Source of the DNA: Solirubrobacter ginsenosidimutans
GTDB lineage: Bacteria > Actinomycetota > Thermoleophilia > Solirubrobacterales > Solirubrobacteraceae
Direction: 5' to 3'
Assembly: GCF_027587205.1 (NCBI RefSeq)
Contig: NZ_JAPDOD010000057.1
Span: 1 to 55,687, forward strand
DNA length: 55,687 nt
Of this stretch, positions 16,542 through 25,956 are shown in pieces; the stretch's first letter is position 1; each line of letters starts with the position of its first letter. A program made the position numbers and the translations under genes. The notes below the pieces were generated by a model, which was given only the letters and a program-made list of their open reading frames with translations, was not told the DNA's origin and did not search any database.

Positions 16542-19298
16542 CTAAGGCACCGGCATCAGCTCGGCCTCGCGCTCAGGCAGTGCATCCGCGAGCTCGCGGC
16601 GCGAGGTGATGCCAAGCTTGCCGAGGATCTTGCGCATGTGCCACTCGACCGTGCGGTGGCTGAGGAAGAGCTGGGCGCCGATCTCCGCGTTGGTCAGCCC
16701 GTCGCGGGCCATGCGGGCGATCTGCGCCTCCTGCGGGGTGAGCTCGTCGCGCGTGTCGTCGCTGCGCTTGCGGACGGTCTCGCCGGTGGCGGCCAGCTCG
16801 CGGCGCGCGCGCTCGGCGAACGCGGCCGCGCCCATCTCGTCCAGCGCGGCGTAGGCAGACTTCAGCTGGACGCGCGCATCAACGCGACGCCCTTCGCGGC
16901 GCAGCCACTCGCCATAGACGAGCTCGGCGCGCGCGTGGTGGACGATGACCTTCGAGCGGCTGAGCTGCTCGATCGCCTCACGGTAGAGCGCGTCGGCGTC
17001 GTCGCCACCGGCCAGCAACGCACGCGAGCGGGCTTCGATCCCGCGCGCCCATGGGGTGGTGCTCAGCGACGAGCGCTCCGCCAAGCGCGTCAAGGCCAGA
17101 TCGGCCGCGGCGGTGTCGCCGTTACGCACCGCGGCCTCGATCAGCTCGGGTAGCACCCACACGTTGAAGCCGAGCCCGTCATGGTCGTACGCGCGCTGAG
17201 CGGCTTGGTGCGCTTCGGCGTATTCGCCGTATCCGAGGTGCAGCGTGGCGACCGCCCACTCGCCGACCTCGACCGCGAACCCCTCGCCGCGCGCGGTCCC
17301 GCCGGCGATCGCGGCCTCACGCAGCGCGAAGGTGCGTTCGCGGTCGCCGCGCCAGGCGGCGAGCAGCACGGCGAAGTCGGCGATCGGGACGCTCGAAGTC
17401 GCCGTCGTGATCGTGTCGGCCTCGTGCACGAGTTGCTCGCAGACGCCGAACGCCCCGGCGAACAGCTGATGGGCCGCAGAGTAGTTCAGCGCGAATGGGA
17501 GGACGCCGAGCGCGCCGCGGTCGCGAGCGGTCGCGGCCAGCCCGGTGGCGATCGCCGCGCAAGCGTCGTCGTTCCACAAATCCATCGCGAGCTGACAGGC
17601 GAGCCAGCACCAGGCGATGTTCTCGTGCCGGAAGCCCTCCTCCTGGAACACGTCGAGCGCGTACGCGACAGCTGGCAGCGCAGGCTCGTATCCGCGGGCG
17701 AGCCTGGTGGTGAGGCCGCGGAGCAACAGGTCGATCGAGCGCACAGAGCCCGAGGCGGCGGCCGCGTCGGCGGCTTCGAGGACGCCTTCGGCGCGCGCGA
17801 AGCGCCCGCTGCGCACGGCCGCCCACAGCGCTTCGAGGTGGGTCTCGCGCGCGAGCTCAGGGTCCAGCGGCTCGAGTCGGCGAGCGGCGGCGCTGAGCAT
17901 CGCCGGCGTGTCGCTCCCGCGCGTACGGGTGAACGCGATCCGCGCCCGCAGACGATCCACCCGCGCATGCTGCAGCTCGTCGAGCGGGCAGCTTGAGGCG
18001 ACGGTGAGCAACGCCTCGGCGGCGTCGGTGGCGCCCGCGTCGAACTTCGCGTGCGCGGCCGCCAGCGCGCGCGTCCCGCGTTGCCCGGGGTCGGGCGTGA
18101 GCTCGGCCGCGCGCTCCAGGAAAGCCGCCGCGGCGGTCATGCCTCCGCGTGACCGTGCGCGCGACGCCGACTGCTCGAGTTCGACGGCGATCTCTTCGTC
18201 GGGCACGGGGGTCGCGTGCGCGCGATGCCACGCGCGGCGGTCGGGATCGACGCTCGGATCGGTGGCATCGGCGAGCGCGGCGTGAACGCGGCGACGCACG
18301 GCGGCGGGCGCGGCGCGGTAGGCCGCCGAGCGCACGAGCGGATGCCGGAAGCGCACGCGCGCTTCGAGCGAGATCAACCCCTCGGTCTCGGCGGCGCTGA
18401 TGGCGTCGGGCGGGATCCCGAGCCTCTCGAGCGCACCGAACATGAGGGTCACGTCCCCGACAGGTTCGGCCGCGGCGACGAAGAGCAACCGCTGCGTCGC
18501 CTCGGGCAGCGCCTCAATGCGACGCAAGAAGCTCGCTTCCACGCGGCCCGCGACGGCCTGCTGCGGGAGGCCGAACCCGCCGGCGAGCTCGGCCGGCGTC
18601 AACCCGCGCGGCAGCTCCAGCAGCGCCAGTGGGTTGCCTCGGGTCTCGGCCACGATCCGGTCGCGCACCTGCTGGTCGAGACCGCCGGGGAGGGCCGAGT
18701 CGAGCAGCTCGCGTGCGTCGTGATCGTTGAGCCCCGCGAGCGTGAGATCCGCCAACCCGCCGAGCACTCGCTCCTCGTTCGGCTCGCGGACCGCGAAGAC
18801 GATCGCCAGCCGCTCCGCCGTCAAGCGTCGCGCGACGAACGACAGCATCTGCACCGACGTCTTGTCGAGCCATTGCACGTCATCGACGAGGCACAGCAGT
18901 GGCTGCTCGTCGGCGGCGTCGGTGAGCACACCCAGCGCCGCCAGCGCCACCAGGAAGGGATCGGGGACGGGGCCTTCGAGCAGCCCGAACGCGACCCGCA
19001 GCGCGTCGCGCTGCGGCGGCGCGAGTGCGGCGGCGCGGTCGAGCAGCGAAGCGCCGAACAGCTGCTGCAGGCCGGCCAGCGGCAGCTCGAGCTCGGATTC
19101 GACGCCGGCCGCCCGCGCCACCGCGAACCCGGTGGCGATCGCGGCCGCGTAGTCGAGCAGGACGGACTTGCCGACGCCGGGCTCGCCGCGCAGGACGAGC
19201 ACCGATCCGTGGCCGCCGCGCGCCGCTTCGAGCACCCGCTCGAGGGCGACGCACTCGGCGTCGCGGCCCAACGGCGCACTCACTTTGGCGACGTCCAT
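16542..19298 (-). CDS. Large AAA-ATPase/LuxR (LAL-type) transcriptional regulator
   Basis: 918 aa, ATG at 19298. Walker A is at 38-45 (GEPGVGKS), Walker B at about 135-145 (LLCLVDDVQWLD), then RIVAETRGNPLALLELPRGL, RFRHPLVRSAAYRAAP, the repeat signature RGGMTAAAAFLERAAELTPD, a long TPR-like region and a terminal HTH (LTPQEAQIARMARDG; SHRTVEWHMRKILGKL). It is clearly paralogous to the genes at 13826 and 22247. It is divergent from the SDR/DyP operon, and the 202-bp spacer holds the best copy of the shared palindrome (19424-19445, ten-bp arms). That site is positioned as an upstream element of the SDR gene, but could also act on this gene. Confidence 0.92.
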   Translation of the reverse strand: MDVAKVSAPLGRDAECVALERVLEAARGGHGSVLVLRGEPGVGKSVLLDYAAAIATGFAVARAAGVESELELPLAGLQQLFGASLLDRAAALAPPQRDALRVAFGLLEGPVPDPFLVALAALGVLTDAADEQPLLCLVDDVQWLDKTSVQMLSFVARRLTAERLAIVFAVREPNEERVLGGLADLTLAGLNDHDARELLDSALPGGLDQQVRDRIVAETRGNPLALLELPRGLTPAELAGGFGLPQQAVAGRVEASFLRRIEALPEATQRLLFVAAAEPVGDVTLMFGALERLGIPPDAISAAETEGLISLEARVRFRHPLVRSAAYRAAPAAVRRRVHAALADATDPSVDPDRRAWHRAHATPVPDEEIAVELEQSASRARSRGGMTAAAAFLERAAELTPDPGQRGTRALAAAHAKFDAGATDAAEALLTVASSCPLDELQHARVDRLRARIAFTRTRGSDTPAMLSAAARRLEPLDPELARETHLEALWAAVRSGRFARAEGVLEAADAAAASGSVRSIDLLLRGLTTRLARGYEPALPAVAYALDVFQEEGFRHENIAWCWLACQLAMDLWNDDACAAIATGLAATARDRGALGVLPFALNYSAAHQLFAGAFGVCEQLVHEADTITTATSSVPIADFAVLLAAWRGDRERTFALREAAIAGGTARGEGFAVEVGEWAVATLHLGYGEYAEAHQAAQRAYDHDGLGFNVWVLPELIEAAVRNGDTAAADLALTRLAERSSLSTTPWARGIEARSRALLAGGDDADALYREAIEQLSRSKVIVHHARAELVYGEWLRREGRRVDARVQLKSAYAALDEMGAAAFAERARRELAATGETVRKRSDDTRDELTPQEAQIARMARDGLTNAEIGAQLFLSHRTVEWHMRKILGKLGITSRRELADALPEREAELMPVP

Positions 19299-19417
19299 TC
19301 CAGGTCCCGTCGCGACGTTACCGCAGGCGGCGCATCAGCATCACGATCGAGGCGAGACGACCCAGGTCCACCACGGCCAGATCGTGAGGGGACGACACCG
19401 GGATGCCGCCCGTGCCC

Positions 19418-19445
19418 AGACCGGTGCTCGCACGGGTGCGAGCAC
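19418..19445 (+). promoter_or_regulatory. Conserved palindromic element upstream of the SDR/DyP operon (copy B)
   Basis: AGACCGGTG is followed by an overlapping perfect palindrome at 19424-19445: ten-bp arms GTGCTCGCAC and GTGCGAGCAC around a GG centre. The AGACC...GTGCGA portion (19418-19441) matches copies A and C with one base missing, and ends 59 bp before the ATG at 19501. This is the most symmetrical copy and the likely high-affinity site. Confidence 0.7.
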
Positions 19446-19500
19446 TGACGGCGGAGACGACCTTGTCGAGACCGAGCAGCTTCGACGAAAGGGAACCACC

Positions 19501-20265
19501 ATGAACGTCAAGGACAAGGTCGCCGTCGTGACGGGCGGCGCCAGCGGCATCGGCCTCGCGCTGTCGACCCGCTTCGCCCAGGAGGGTGCGCACGTCGTGC
19601 TCTCGGACCTCCGCCAGGACGCCACCGAGCGCGCGGCCGCCGCGATCGGCGCCTACCCCGTGGCCGCCGACGTCGGCCGCGAGGAGGACATCAAGCACCT
19701 CGTCGAGGCCACGATCGAGCGCTTCGGGCGCGTCGACCTGTTCGTCTCCAACGCCGGCATCGCCATCGACGGTGGGCTCGAGACGACCACCGAGCAGTGG
19801 CAGAAGATCATCGGCGTCAACCTCATGTCCGAGATCTACGCGGCCAAGTACGCGATCCCGCACATGCTCGAACAGGGCAGCGGCTACCTGCTCAACGTCG
19901 CCTCGGCGGCAGGGCTGCTGGTGATCTACGACACGGTCTCCTACACCGTCACCAAGCACGCGGCGATCGGCTTCACCGAGTGGCTGGCCTCCATGTACGA
20001 GGACAGCGGCATCGGCGTCAGCGTGCTCGTCCCGGCGGCCGTGCGCACGCCGATCCTGGCCGGCAAGTTCGACACCCCGGAGGGCCGGGACGCGATCACC
20101 ACCGACAAGCTCGCCGACATCGTCATGGACGGGCTCGCGGAGGAGCGCTTCCTGATCAACACGCACCCGTGGGTGCTCGACAAGTTCGCGGTCAAGGGCC
20201 GCGACTACGAGCAGTACATCGCGATGATGCGCGCCGGCCATGCCGCCGAGCTCGCACGGACGTAA
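19501..20265 (+). CDS. Short-chain dehydrogenase/reductase (classical SDR)
   Basis: 254 aa from the ATG at 19501, preceded by GAAAGGGA. Cofactor motif VTGGASGIGLAL (residues about 10-21), SDLRQD acidic switch suggesting NAD preference, FVSNAGIA (the NNAG-type motif), the Ser in LLNVASAAG, and YTVTKHAA for the YxxxK catalytic pair. All catalytic residues are present. A C-terminal stretch (FLINTHPWVLDKFAVKGRDY) resembles ketone/alcohol SDRs of actinobacteria. The substrate is unknown. It is first in a three-gene operon with an unknown protein (20286) and a DyP peroxidase (20900), and lies 59 bp downstream of palindrome copy B. Confidence 0.88.
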   Translation: MNVKDKVAVVTGGASGIGLALSTRFAQEGAHVVLSDLRQDATERAAAAIGAYPVAADVGREEDIKHLVEATIERFGRVDLFVSNAGIAIDGGLETTTEQWQKIIGVNLMSEIYAAKYAIPHMLEQGSGYLLNVASAAGLLVIYDTVSYTVTKHAAIGFTEWLASMYEDSGIGVSVLVPAAVRTPILAGKFDTPEGRDAITTDKLADIVMDGLAEERFLINTHPWVLDKFAVKGRDYEQYIAMMRAGHAAELART

Positions 20266-20285
20266 CCCGAAAGGAGAAGGAAACA

Positions 20286-20894
20286 ATGACCACCATCGAC
20301 CATCAATCGGCGGTCGAAGCGAGGATCGCGCAGCTGCGGGAGCTGTTCGCCGACGCGCCGGAAGTGGGCAAGGTCGCGCTGGAGAATGTGATCGAGCAGT
20401 TGCGGTCCGACGCCGCGACCACGCCGCCACCGCCGATCGAGAGCGCCGGCCGGGTCGGCAGCCGGCTGGGCAAGGTGTCCGAGCTGACGATCCTCGTCCC
20501 GCTCGCGCCGGGCGGCGGCCCTCGGCTGCGGACGTTCCTGCAGCTGTTCGGCGGCAACCTCGCCGGTGCCGACGATGTCGGCAGCGTGCACGACATGCGC
20601 TTCGTGTTCCTCGACGACGACACGCGGATGCTGTTCGCCACCACGTACGACGGGGACTGGGACGCGTACATCGACGACTTCGCGACCAAGATCCCGGACT
20701 TCCTGGACATCATCGATTCGGCCTGGGAGGGTTGGCCGGGGATCCGCAGCCCCGAGGCCAAGGACTACCTGGCCGCCCATCAGGTCACCGCCGAGGGCTG
20801 GTACGTGGCCAACGATCTGACGGTGGCCGAGACGCGCCGCCTGAAGAAGATCGGCCGGGCCGTCGACGAGTTCCTGGACAAGATCGGGGACTGA
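20286..20894 (+). CDS. Protein of unknown function with a DyP-like ferredoxin-fold segment
   Basis: 202 aa, ATG at 20286 with GGAGAAGG just upstream; 20 bp behind the SDR gene. The N-terminal 60 residues are helical and then Pro-rich (TPPPPIESAG). From residue about 70 it reads SELTILVPLAPGGGPRLRTF, then VHDMRFVFLDDDTRMLFATT followed by YDGDWDAYIDDFATKIPDFL and SAWEGWPG. This resembles the alpha/beta ferredoxin-like segment found beside or in front of some DyP-type peroxidases (tiHFARWv...LlFaSNYDGSwesYL). No heme ligand is identifiable. The next gene is a DyP peroxidase, 5 bp downstream, so a partner or accessory role is likely but not demonstrated. Confidence 0.7.
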   Translation: MTTIDHQSAVEARIAQLRELFADAPEVGKVALENVIEQLRSDAATTPPPPIESAGRVGSRLGKVSELTILVPLAPGGGPRLRTFLQLFGGNLAGADDVGSVHDMRFVFLDDDTRMLFATTYDGDWDAYIDDFATKIPDFLDIIDSAWEGWPGIRSPEAKDYLAAHQVTAEGWYVANDLTVAETRRLKKIGRAVDEFLDKIGD

Positions 20895-20899
20895 GCGTC

Positions 20900-22231
20900 A
20901 TGGCACGCAACGACCGGCTCGAGCTCGAGGACATCCAGGCCACGGTGCTGCGCTACCGGCCTGAGCCGTACTACGGCACGCACGTCATGCTGCGCGTGGA
21001 CGATGCCCGGGCCGGTCGTGAGCTCCTGCGCGGGCTGGCGCCTCACGTCGACTCCGCCGCCGAGTGGCGGCAGCCCGGCGAACCGTGGATCGCGGTCGCG
21101 ATCACCTACGCGGGGTTGGTGGCGCTGGGCCTGCCGGCGGAGTCGCTGAACAGCTTCCCGGAGGCGTTCCGGGTCGGCATGGCGGGACGTTCCGGGCAGC
21201 TGCTCGATGTCGGCGACAACGACCCGGCGCACTGGCATCACCCGTTCGGGTCCGGCGAGATCCACCTCGGTGTGAGTGTGTTCAGCGGCTCCGAGGAGGC
21301 GTGGCACCGGACGCTGGAGACGGCCCGGCAGCACTATGCGGGCCGGCCAGGTCTGGCTGTCGTCGCGACGCAGGACTTCGGCGCCCAGCCGGGCGATCTC
21401 AACCCGCTCGGCTACCGCGATTCGATCGGCCAGCCCGCGATCGAGGGCAGCGGCGTCGCGCCGCTGCCCGGTCAGGGCCGGCCGATCAAGGCGGGCGAGT
21501 TCATCCTCGGCTACCCGGGGGAGAGCGGCGGGCCGCTGCCCGCGCCGGCACCCGGCGTGTTGGGCCGCAACGGCACGTACGTCGGCCTACGCAAGTACGA
21601 GTCGCGGGTCGCCACCTTCAACCGCTTCCTGCGCGAGCATGCGCAGACCGATCGGGAGCGTGAGCTGCTCGCGGCGAAGCTGGTGGGTCGCTGGCGCAGC
21701 GGGGCGCCGCTGACGCTCGCGCCCGAGGTTGACGACCCGGAGCTCGGCGCGGATCCGTCACGCAACGACGACTTCACCTACGCCGGCGATCCCCACGGCC
21801 ACCAGGTGCCACTCGGCTCGCACATGCGACGCATGAACCCGCGCGACACCAAGATGGCGTTGCTCACCGACGTCAACCTCCACCGCATCATCCGCCGCAG
21901 CACCACCTACGGGAAGCCGTACGACCCGGAAGCCCTCGGCGACGCGGAGGACGGCGGTCGCGGCCTGTACTTCATCTTCCTCAGCGCCAAGGCGATGGAC
22001 ACGCTCGAGTTCCTTCAGCGCGAGTGGATCAACAACGGCAACTTCATGAGCCTCGGCGCCGAACGTGACCCGAACGTCGGCCTGCAGGAGGCCGGCGCGA
22101 CGTTCACGATCCCGCAGACGCCGGTCCGGCGACGCATCCACGAGATCGAGACCTTCAACGCGCTGCGCGGCGGCGAGTACTTCTTCCTGCCCTCACTGAG
22201 CGCACTGCGCTGGATCGCCAACCTGCCGTAG
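20900..22231 (+). CDS. Dye-decolorizing (DyP-type) heme peroxidase
   Basis: 443 aa, ATG at 20900. Two ferredoxin-like halves are recognisable. The distal motif is GYRDS at 171-175: the catalytic Asp174 is kept, but the last Gly of the family GxxDG is Ser. The proximal heme ligand is His308 in GSHMRRMNPRD. The C-terminus has GLYFIFLSAKAMDTLEFLQR, NNGNFMSLGAERDPNVG and GGEYFFLPS, typical of the larger DyP classes. There is no Tat or Sec signal, so it acts in the cytoplasm or is exported by another route. It oxidises bulky substrates with H2O2; the physiological substrate is unknown. Last gene of the SDR operon; the next LuxR gene starts 15 bp later on the same strand. Confidence 0.88.
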   Translation: MARNDRLELEDIQATVLRYRPEPYYGTHVMLRVDDARAGRELLRGLAPHVDSAAEWRQPGEPWIAVAITYAGLVALGLPAESLNSFPEAFRVGMAGRSGQLLDVGDNDPAHWHHPFGSGEIHLGVSVFSGSEEAWHRTLETARQHYAGRPGLAVVATQDFGAQPGDLNPLGYRDSIGQPAIEGSGVAPLPGQGRPIKAGEFILGYPGESGGPLPAPAPGVLGRNGTYVGLRKYESRVATFNRFLREHAQTDRERELLAAKLVGRWRSGAPLTLAPEVDDPELGADPSRNDDFTYAGDPHGHQVPLGSHMRRMNPRDTKMALLTDVNLHRIIRRSTTYGKPYDPEALGDAEDGGRGLYFIFLSAKAMDTLEFLQREWINNGNFMSLGAERDPNVGLQEAGATFTIPQTPVRRRIHEIETFNALRGGEYFFLPSLSALRWIANLP

Positions 22232-22246
22232 CGATAGGGTCGGCCG

Positions 22247-25000
22247 GTGGACCGGCCGGCGGTGACGCTCCTGGGACGGCAGGCGGAATGTGACTTCCTG
22301 AAAGCGGCGCTGGCCGAGGCGCGTGAAGGGCGAAGCCGCGTCGTCGTCCTGCGCGGCGAGGCCGGCGCGGGTAAGAGCGCGCTGCTGGACTTCGTCGTCG
22401 GGCACGCCGCGGGCTGGCGCATCTGCACGGCAGTCGGCATCGAGTCCGAGATGGAGCTCGCCTACAGCGGCCTGCACCAGCTCTGTGCGCCGATGCTCGA
22501 CCAGCTCGACCAGCTGCCTGGCCCGCAACAGAATGCGCTGCGCACGGTCTTCGGCCAGCAGACCGGCCCGCCGCCGGATCGGTTCTTGGTCGCGTTGGCC
22601 ACGCTGACGCTGCTGGCCGAGGTCGCCGAGCGCCGACCACTCCTGTGCGTCATCGACGACGCCCACTGGCTCGATACCGCCTCGGCCCAGATCGTGCTGT
22701 TCGTCGGCCGCCGTCTGCTCGCGGAACCGCTCGCGCTCGTCTGCGCGGCGCGCAGCCCGTTCGATCCCGAGGTCCTCGTCGGGCTGCCGGAGCTGCGCGT
22801 GAGCGCACTCGGCGTGGTCGACGCCCGGGCGCTGCTGGTGGGCAACCTGAACGTCCCGTTCGACGCCGCGGTGTGTGAGCAGATCGTCACCGAGAGCCAC
22901 GGCAACCCGCTCGCCCTGCTGGAGCTGCCGCGGACCTGGAACATTGCCGACATCGCGGGCGGTTTCGGGCTCCCGGCTCGGCATGCCGTCGCGGGCAAGA
23001 TCGAACAGAGCTACGCCAAGCGCCTTGAGTCACTCCCGGCCGACACGCAACTGCTCGTCCTGGCCGCCGCTGCTGAGCCGCTCGGCGATCCGCTGTTGCT
23101 GCAGCGCGCCGCGCAGTACCTCGGCGTCGACATGACCGCGTCCGGCGCGGCCGTGGATGCGGGCCTGCTCAGCGTCAGCGCGCGCGTGGCCTTCGCCCAC
23201 CCGCTGGTGCGCTCCGCGGCCTACGGGTCGGCGACGGACGAAGAGCGCCGACGCATGCACTTCGCGCTGGCCGAAGCGACGGACCCCGAGCGCGATGCGG
23301 ACCGGCGCGCCTGGCATCGGGCGCGTGCGACCGTGGGCGCCGACGAGGACGTCGCGGCCGAGCTCGAGCGCTCTGCCGAACGTGCGCAGGCCCGCGGGGG
23401 CGTCGCCGCGGCGGCGGCTTTCCTCGAGCGCGCAGCGGCGCTCTCACCGGATCCGGGCCGGCGCGCGCGGCGCTCCTTGGCGGCCGCCGAGGCCAAGCAG
23501 TTGGCCGGAGCGCCTGAGGCCGCTTCGGCGCTTCTCGTGGCCGCTGCCGCGGGCCCGCTCGATCCGCTCGACAGCGCACTCGCAAAGCGCCTGCAGGGAG
23601 AGATCGCCATGGGCCTCCGGCAGGCGCCGACGGCGTTCCCATTTCTCCTCGACGCGGCACGCCTGCTGGAATCGGTGAACCCGGATCTCGCACGCGACAC
23701 GTACCTGACGGTGTTGCAAGCCGCGAGCGTCGCCGGTCGATTCGCCCCGCACATGACGCGCTCGGGTGCCGAGGCTGCCCGCGACGCGCCGCCTCCGGAC
23801 GGCACACCGCGCGCCGTCGACCTGCTCGTGGCCGGCCTGGCGGTCCGTTTCACCGACGGTCATGCCGCCAGTACGCGACTGCTCAAGCGCGCGGTAGACG
23901 CCCTGCGAGAGGAAGGCCCGCAAAGCGTCCGCTGGCCGGTGTTCGCGCGTCGCATCGCCTTCGATCTCTTCGACCTCGAGGCGTGCCGTGCGCTCGCGAC
24001 GCCGGGCGTCGAGCTGGCGCGCGGGCGAGGCGCTCTGGGCCTGCTCCCGCACGCGCTCGAGCTCATGTCACTCCCGCGGATCTTCGCAGGCGATCTCGGC
24101 GGCGCGGAGACCCTCCTCCAGGAGGCCGACACGATCGCCGAGGCTACCCACACGGAACCGATCGGGTTCGCGCGCTTCACCCTCGCGGGCTTCCAGGGCG
24201 ACGAAGAGGCGCTGGCGGCGCTGAGCGCCGCCGTCCTGCCGAGGGCGACCACCCGCGGCGACAGCATGACCGTGACGTTCGGCGAACACGCCCGCGCGCT
24301 CGCGTTCAACGGCCTCGGCCGCTACGACGCGGCGCTTGGAGAGGCGCAAAGCGCCGTCGCGCAGGATGAGCCGGCCACCTCGACTTGGTCGTTGCCCGAG
24401 CTGATCGAGGCGGCCGCCCGGTGCGGCGCCGACGCGGCCGCGGCGGACGCGTTCGAACGCCTCAGCGAACGGACGCAGGCCGCCGGGACCGAATGGGCGC
24501 TGGGCATCGAGGCGCGCTCGCGTGCGCTGCTCGTACCGGAGCCCGAGGAGCTTTACCGCGAGGCCATCGACCGCCTGGGGCGTGACGGCATCGCCCCGGA
24601 ACAGGCCCGCGCGCACCTGCTGTACGGCGAATGGCTGCGCCGCGACGGCCGGCGCGTCGACGCCCGCGAGCAGCTCGAGGTGGCGCACGGCACATTGAGC
24701 ACGATCGGCATGCGGGCGTTCGCAGAGCGCGCACGCCGGGAGTTGGAGGCGACGGGCGCGACCGTGCGCAAACGAACGCCGGACACCCTGGACGATCTCA
24801 CCGCCCAGGAGACCCAGATCGCCGAGCTCGCGCGCGACGGCTACTCCAATCGCGAGATCGCGGGCCAGCTGTTCCTCAGCGCGCGCACCGTCGAGTGGCA
24901 TCTGCGCAAGGTCTTCGCGAAGCTGGGGATCAAGTCGCGCCGGGAGCTCGTGTCGGCGCTGGAGCGATCGCCCGCCCTGGCCGTCAGAGGCGGGGTGTGA
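22247..25000 (+). CDS. Large AAA-ATPase/LuxR (LAL-type) transcriptional regulator
   Basis: 917 aa, GTG at 22247, only 15 bp behind the DyP gene, so probably read through from the SDR operon. Walker A at 37-44 (GEAGAGKS), Walker B LLCVIDDAHWLD, sensor IVTESHGNPLALLELPRTW, RVAFAHPLVRSAAYGSA, repeat signature RGGVAAAAAFLERAAALSPD, then the HTH (LTAQETQIAELARDG; SARTVEWHLRKVFAKL). Its HTH closely resembles those of the two regulators at 13826 and 16542. Because it may be cotranscribed with a putative target operon, it could form a positive feedback loop. The LOG gene follows one base after its stop. Confidence 0.92.
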   Translation: MDRPAVTLLGRQAECDFLKAALAEAREGRSRVVVLRGEAGAGKSALLDFVVGHAAGWRICTAVGIESEMELAYSGLHQLCAPMLDQLDQLPGPQQNALRTVFGQQTGPPPDRFLVALATLTLLAEVAERRPLLCVIDDAHWLDTASAQIVLFVGRRLLAEPLALVCAARSPFDPEVLVGLPELRVSALGVVDARALLVGNLNVPFDAAVCEQIVTESHGNPLALLELPRTWNIADIAGGFGLPARHAVAGKIEQSYAKRLESLPADTQLLVLAAAAEPLGDPLLLQRAAQYLGVDMTASGAAVDAGLLSVSARVAFAHPLVRSAAYGSATDEERRRMHFALAEATDPERDADRRAWHRARATVGADEDVAAELERSAERAQARGGVAAAAAFLERAAALSPDPGRRARRSLAAAEAKQLAGAPEAASALLVAAAAGPLDPLDSALAKRLQGEIAMGLRQAPTAFPFLLDAARLLESVNPDLARDTYLTVLQAASVAGRFAPHMTRSGAEAARDAPPPDGTPRAVDLLVAGLAVRFTDGHAASTRLLKRAVDALREEGPQSVRWPVFARRIAFDLFDLEACRALATPGVELARGRGALGLLPHALELMSLPRIFAGDLGGAETLLQEADTIAEATHTEPIGFARFTLAGFQGDEEALAALSAAVLPRATTRGDSMTVTFGEHARALAFNGLGRYDAALGEAQSAVAQDEPATSTWSLPELIEAAARCGADAAAADAFERLSERTQAAGTEWALGIEARSRALLVPEPEELYREAIDRLGRDGIAPEQARAHLLYGEWLRRDGRRVDAREQLEVAHGTLSTIGMRAFAERARRELEATGATVRKRTPDTLDDLTAQETQIAELARDGYSNREIAGQLFLSARTVEWHLRKVFAKLGIKSRRELVSALERSPALAVRGGV

Positions 25001-25001
25001 G

Positions 25002-25955
25002 ATGGCAGACGCAGATCGTCCGTACGTCGTCCGGCCGGATCGGTTGTACACGCGCGACTTCCTGATGCAGGGGTGGCGGCCCGGAGAGGATCATTCCGTG
25101 ACGCTCGACGGGCGCATCTATGACTACGTCAAGGCGCACGGTGGTCGTGCGCCCGACATGGACGAGGGGTTGGCGCAGCGCGTCCACGATCATTTCATCG
25201 ATGTCGCACTGGCCACGTTCCTGATGCGAACCGGCCGGCCGGTGGTCGGGATCATGGGTGGGTCGACCGCGACGGCCGCCGACGGCAACTACCGGCGTGT
25301 CGTCCGCTTGACGGCCGCGTTGAACCGGCGCGGATACCTGGTCGTCTCCGGCGGTGGACTCGGGATCATGGAGGCCGCCAATCTCGGCGCCTACCTCGCT
25401 GATGCCTCCGACACCGAGCGCGACGACGCCGTGGACGCACTCGGGGCCGCTCCCCCATGGGCGCGCGACGCTGCCGGATATATGGGCGTCGCGGACGGGA
25501 TCCGGGAGCGCTTCGCGCCGGGTGGGACGAACCTGGCGATCCCGACGTGGGTGACGGCCGGCGAACCGATCAGCCAGTTCGCGTCACACATCGCGAAGTA
25601 CTTCTCGAACAGCATCCGTGAGGACGGACTGCTCGCGGTGGCCACGGCGGGCATCGTGTTCGCGCCGGGCGGCGCGGGCACGATGCAGGAGATCTTCCAG
25701 GATGCCGCCCAGAACGCCTATCGCGTGTTCGGTCGCAGCCCGATGGCGTTTCTCGACCGCCAGCACTACTGCGAGGAGACCGCTCTCTACCCGGCGCTGA
25801 CGCGCCAAGCCACGCGACTGGGGTTCGCCGACCTGTTGAGCATCGCCGACGAGCCCGGACAGATTCTTGATCGGTTCCCGATAGTGACGACGCGGCCGGA
25901 TCTGGAGGACATGCCGCCGGAGATGCTCGTCCGGCGCATCCGCAACCGGGGTTGA
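25002..25955 (+). CDS. LOG-family protein (nucleotide 5'-monophosphate phosphoribohydrolase-like)
   Basis: 317 aa, ATG at 25002, one base after the stop of the LuxR gene, hence almost certainly cotranscribed. The Rossmann-like fold shows VVGIMGGSTATAADGNYRRV, SGGGLGIMEAANLGAYLADA and the signature PGGAGTMQEIFQDAAQN. In the LOG family PGGxGTxxE and the upstream Arg bind and hydrolyse the ribose-5-phosphate bond of nucleoside monophosphates, releasing a free base. It is longer than canonical 180-200 aa LOG proteins, with about 80 extra N-terminal residues and an insertion (ASDTERDDAVDALGAAPPWA). It converges with a phosphoribosyltransferase one base away, so the pair could release and re-attach a nucleobase. 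Confidence 0.8.
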   Translation: MADADRPYVVRPDRLYTRDFLMQGWRPGEDHSVTLDGRIYDYVKAHGGRAPDMDEGLAQRVHDHFIDVALATFLMRTGRPVVGIMGGSTATAADGNYRRVVRLTAALNRRGYLVVSGGGLGIMEAANLGAYLADASDTERDDAVDALGAAPPWARDAAGYMGVADGIRERFAPGGTNLAIPTWVTAGEPISQFASHIAKYFSNSIREDGLLAVATAGIVFAPGGAGTMQEIFQDAAQNAYRVFGRSPMAFLDRQHYCEETALYPALTRQATRLGFADLLSIADEPGQILDRFPIVTTRPDLEDMPPEMLVRRIRNRG

Positions 25956-25956
25956 G

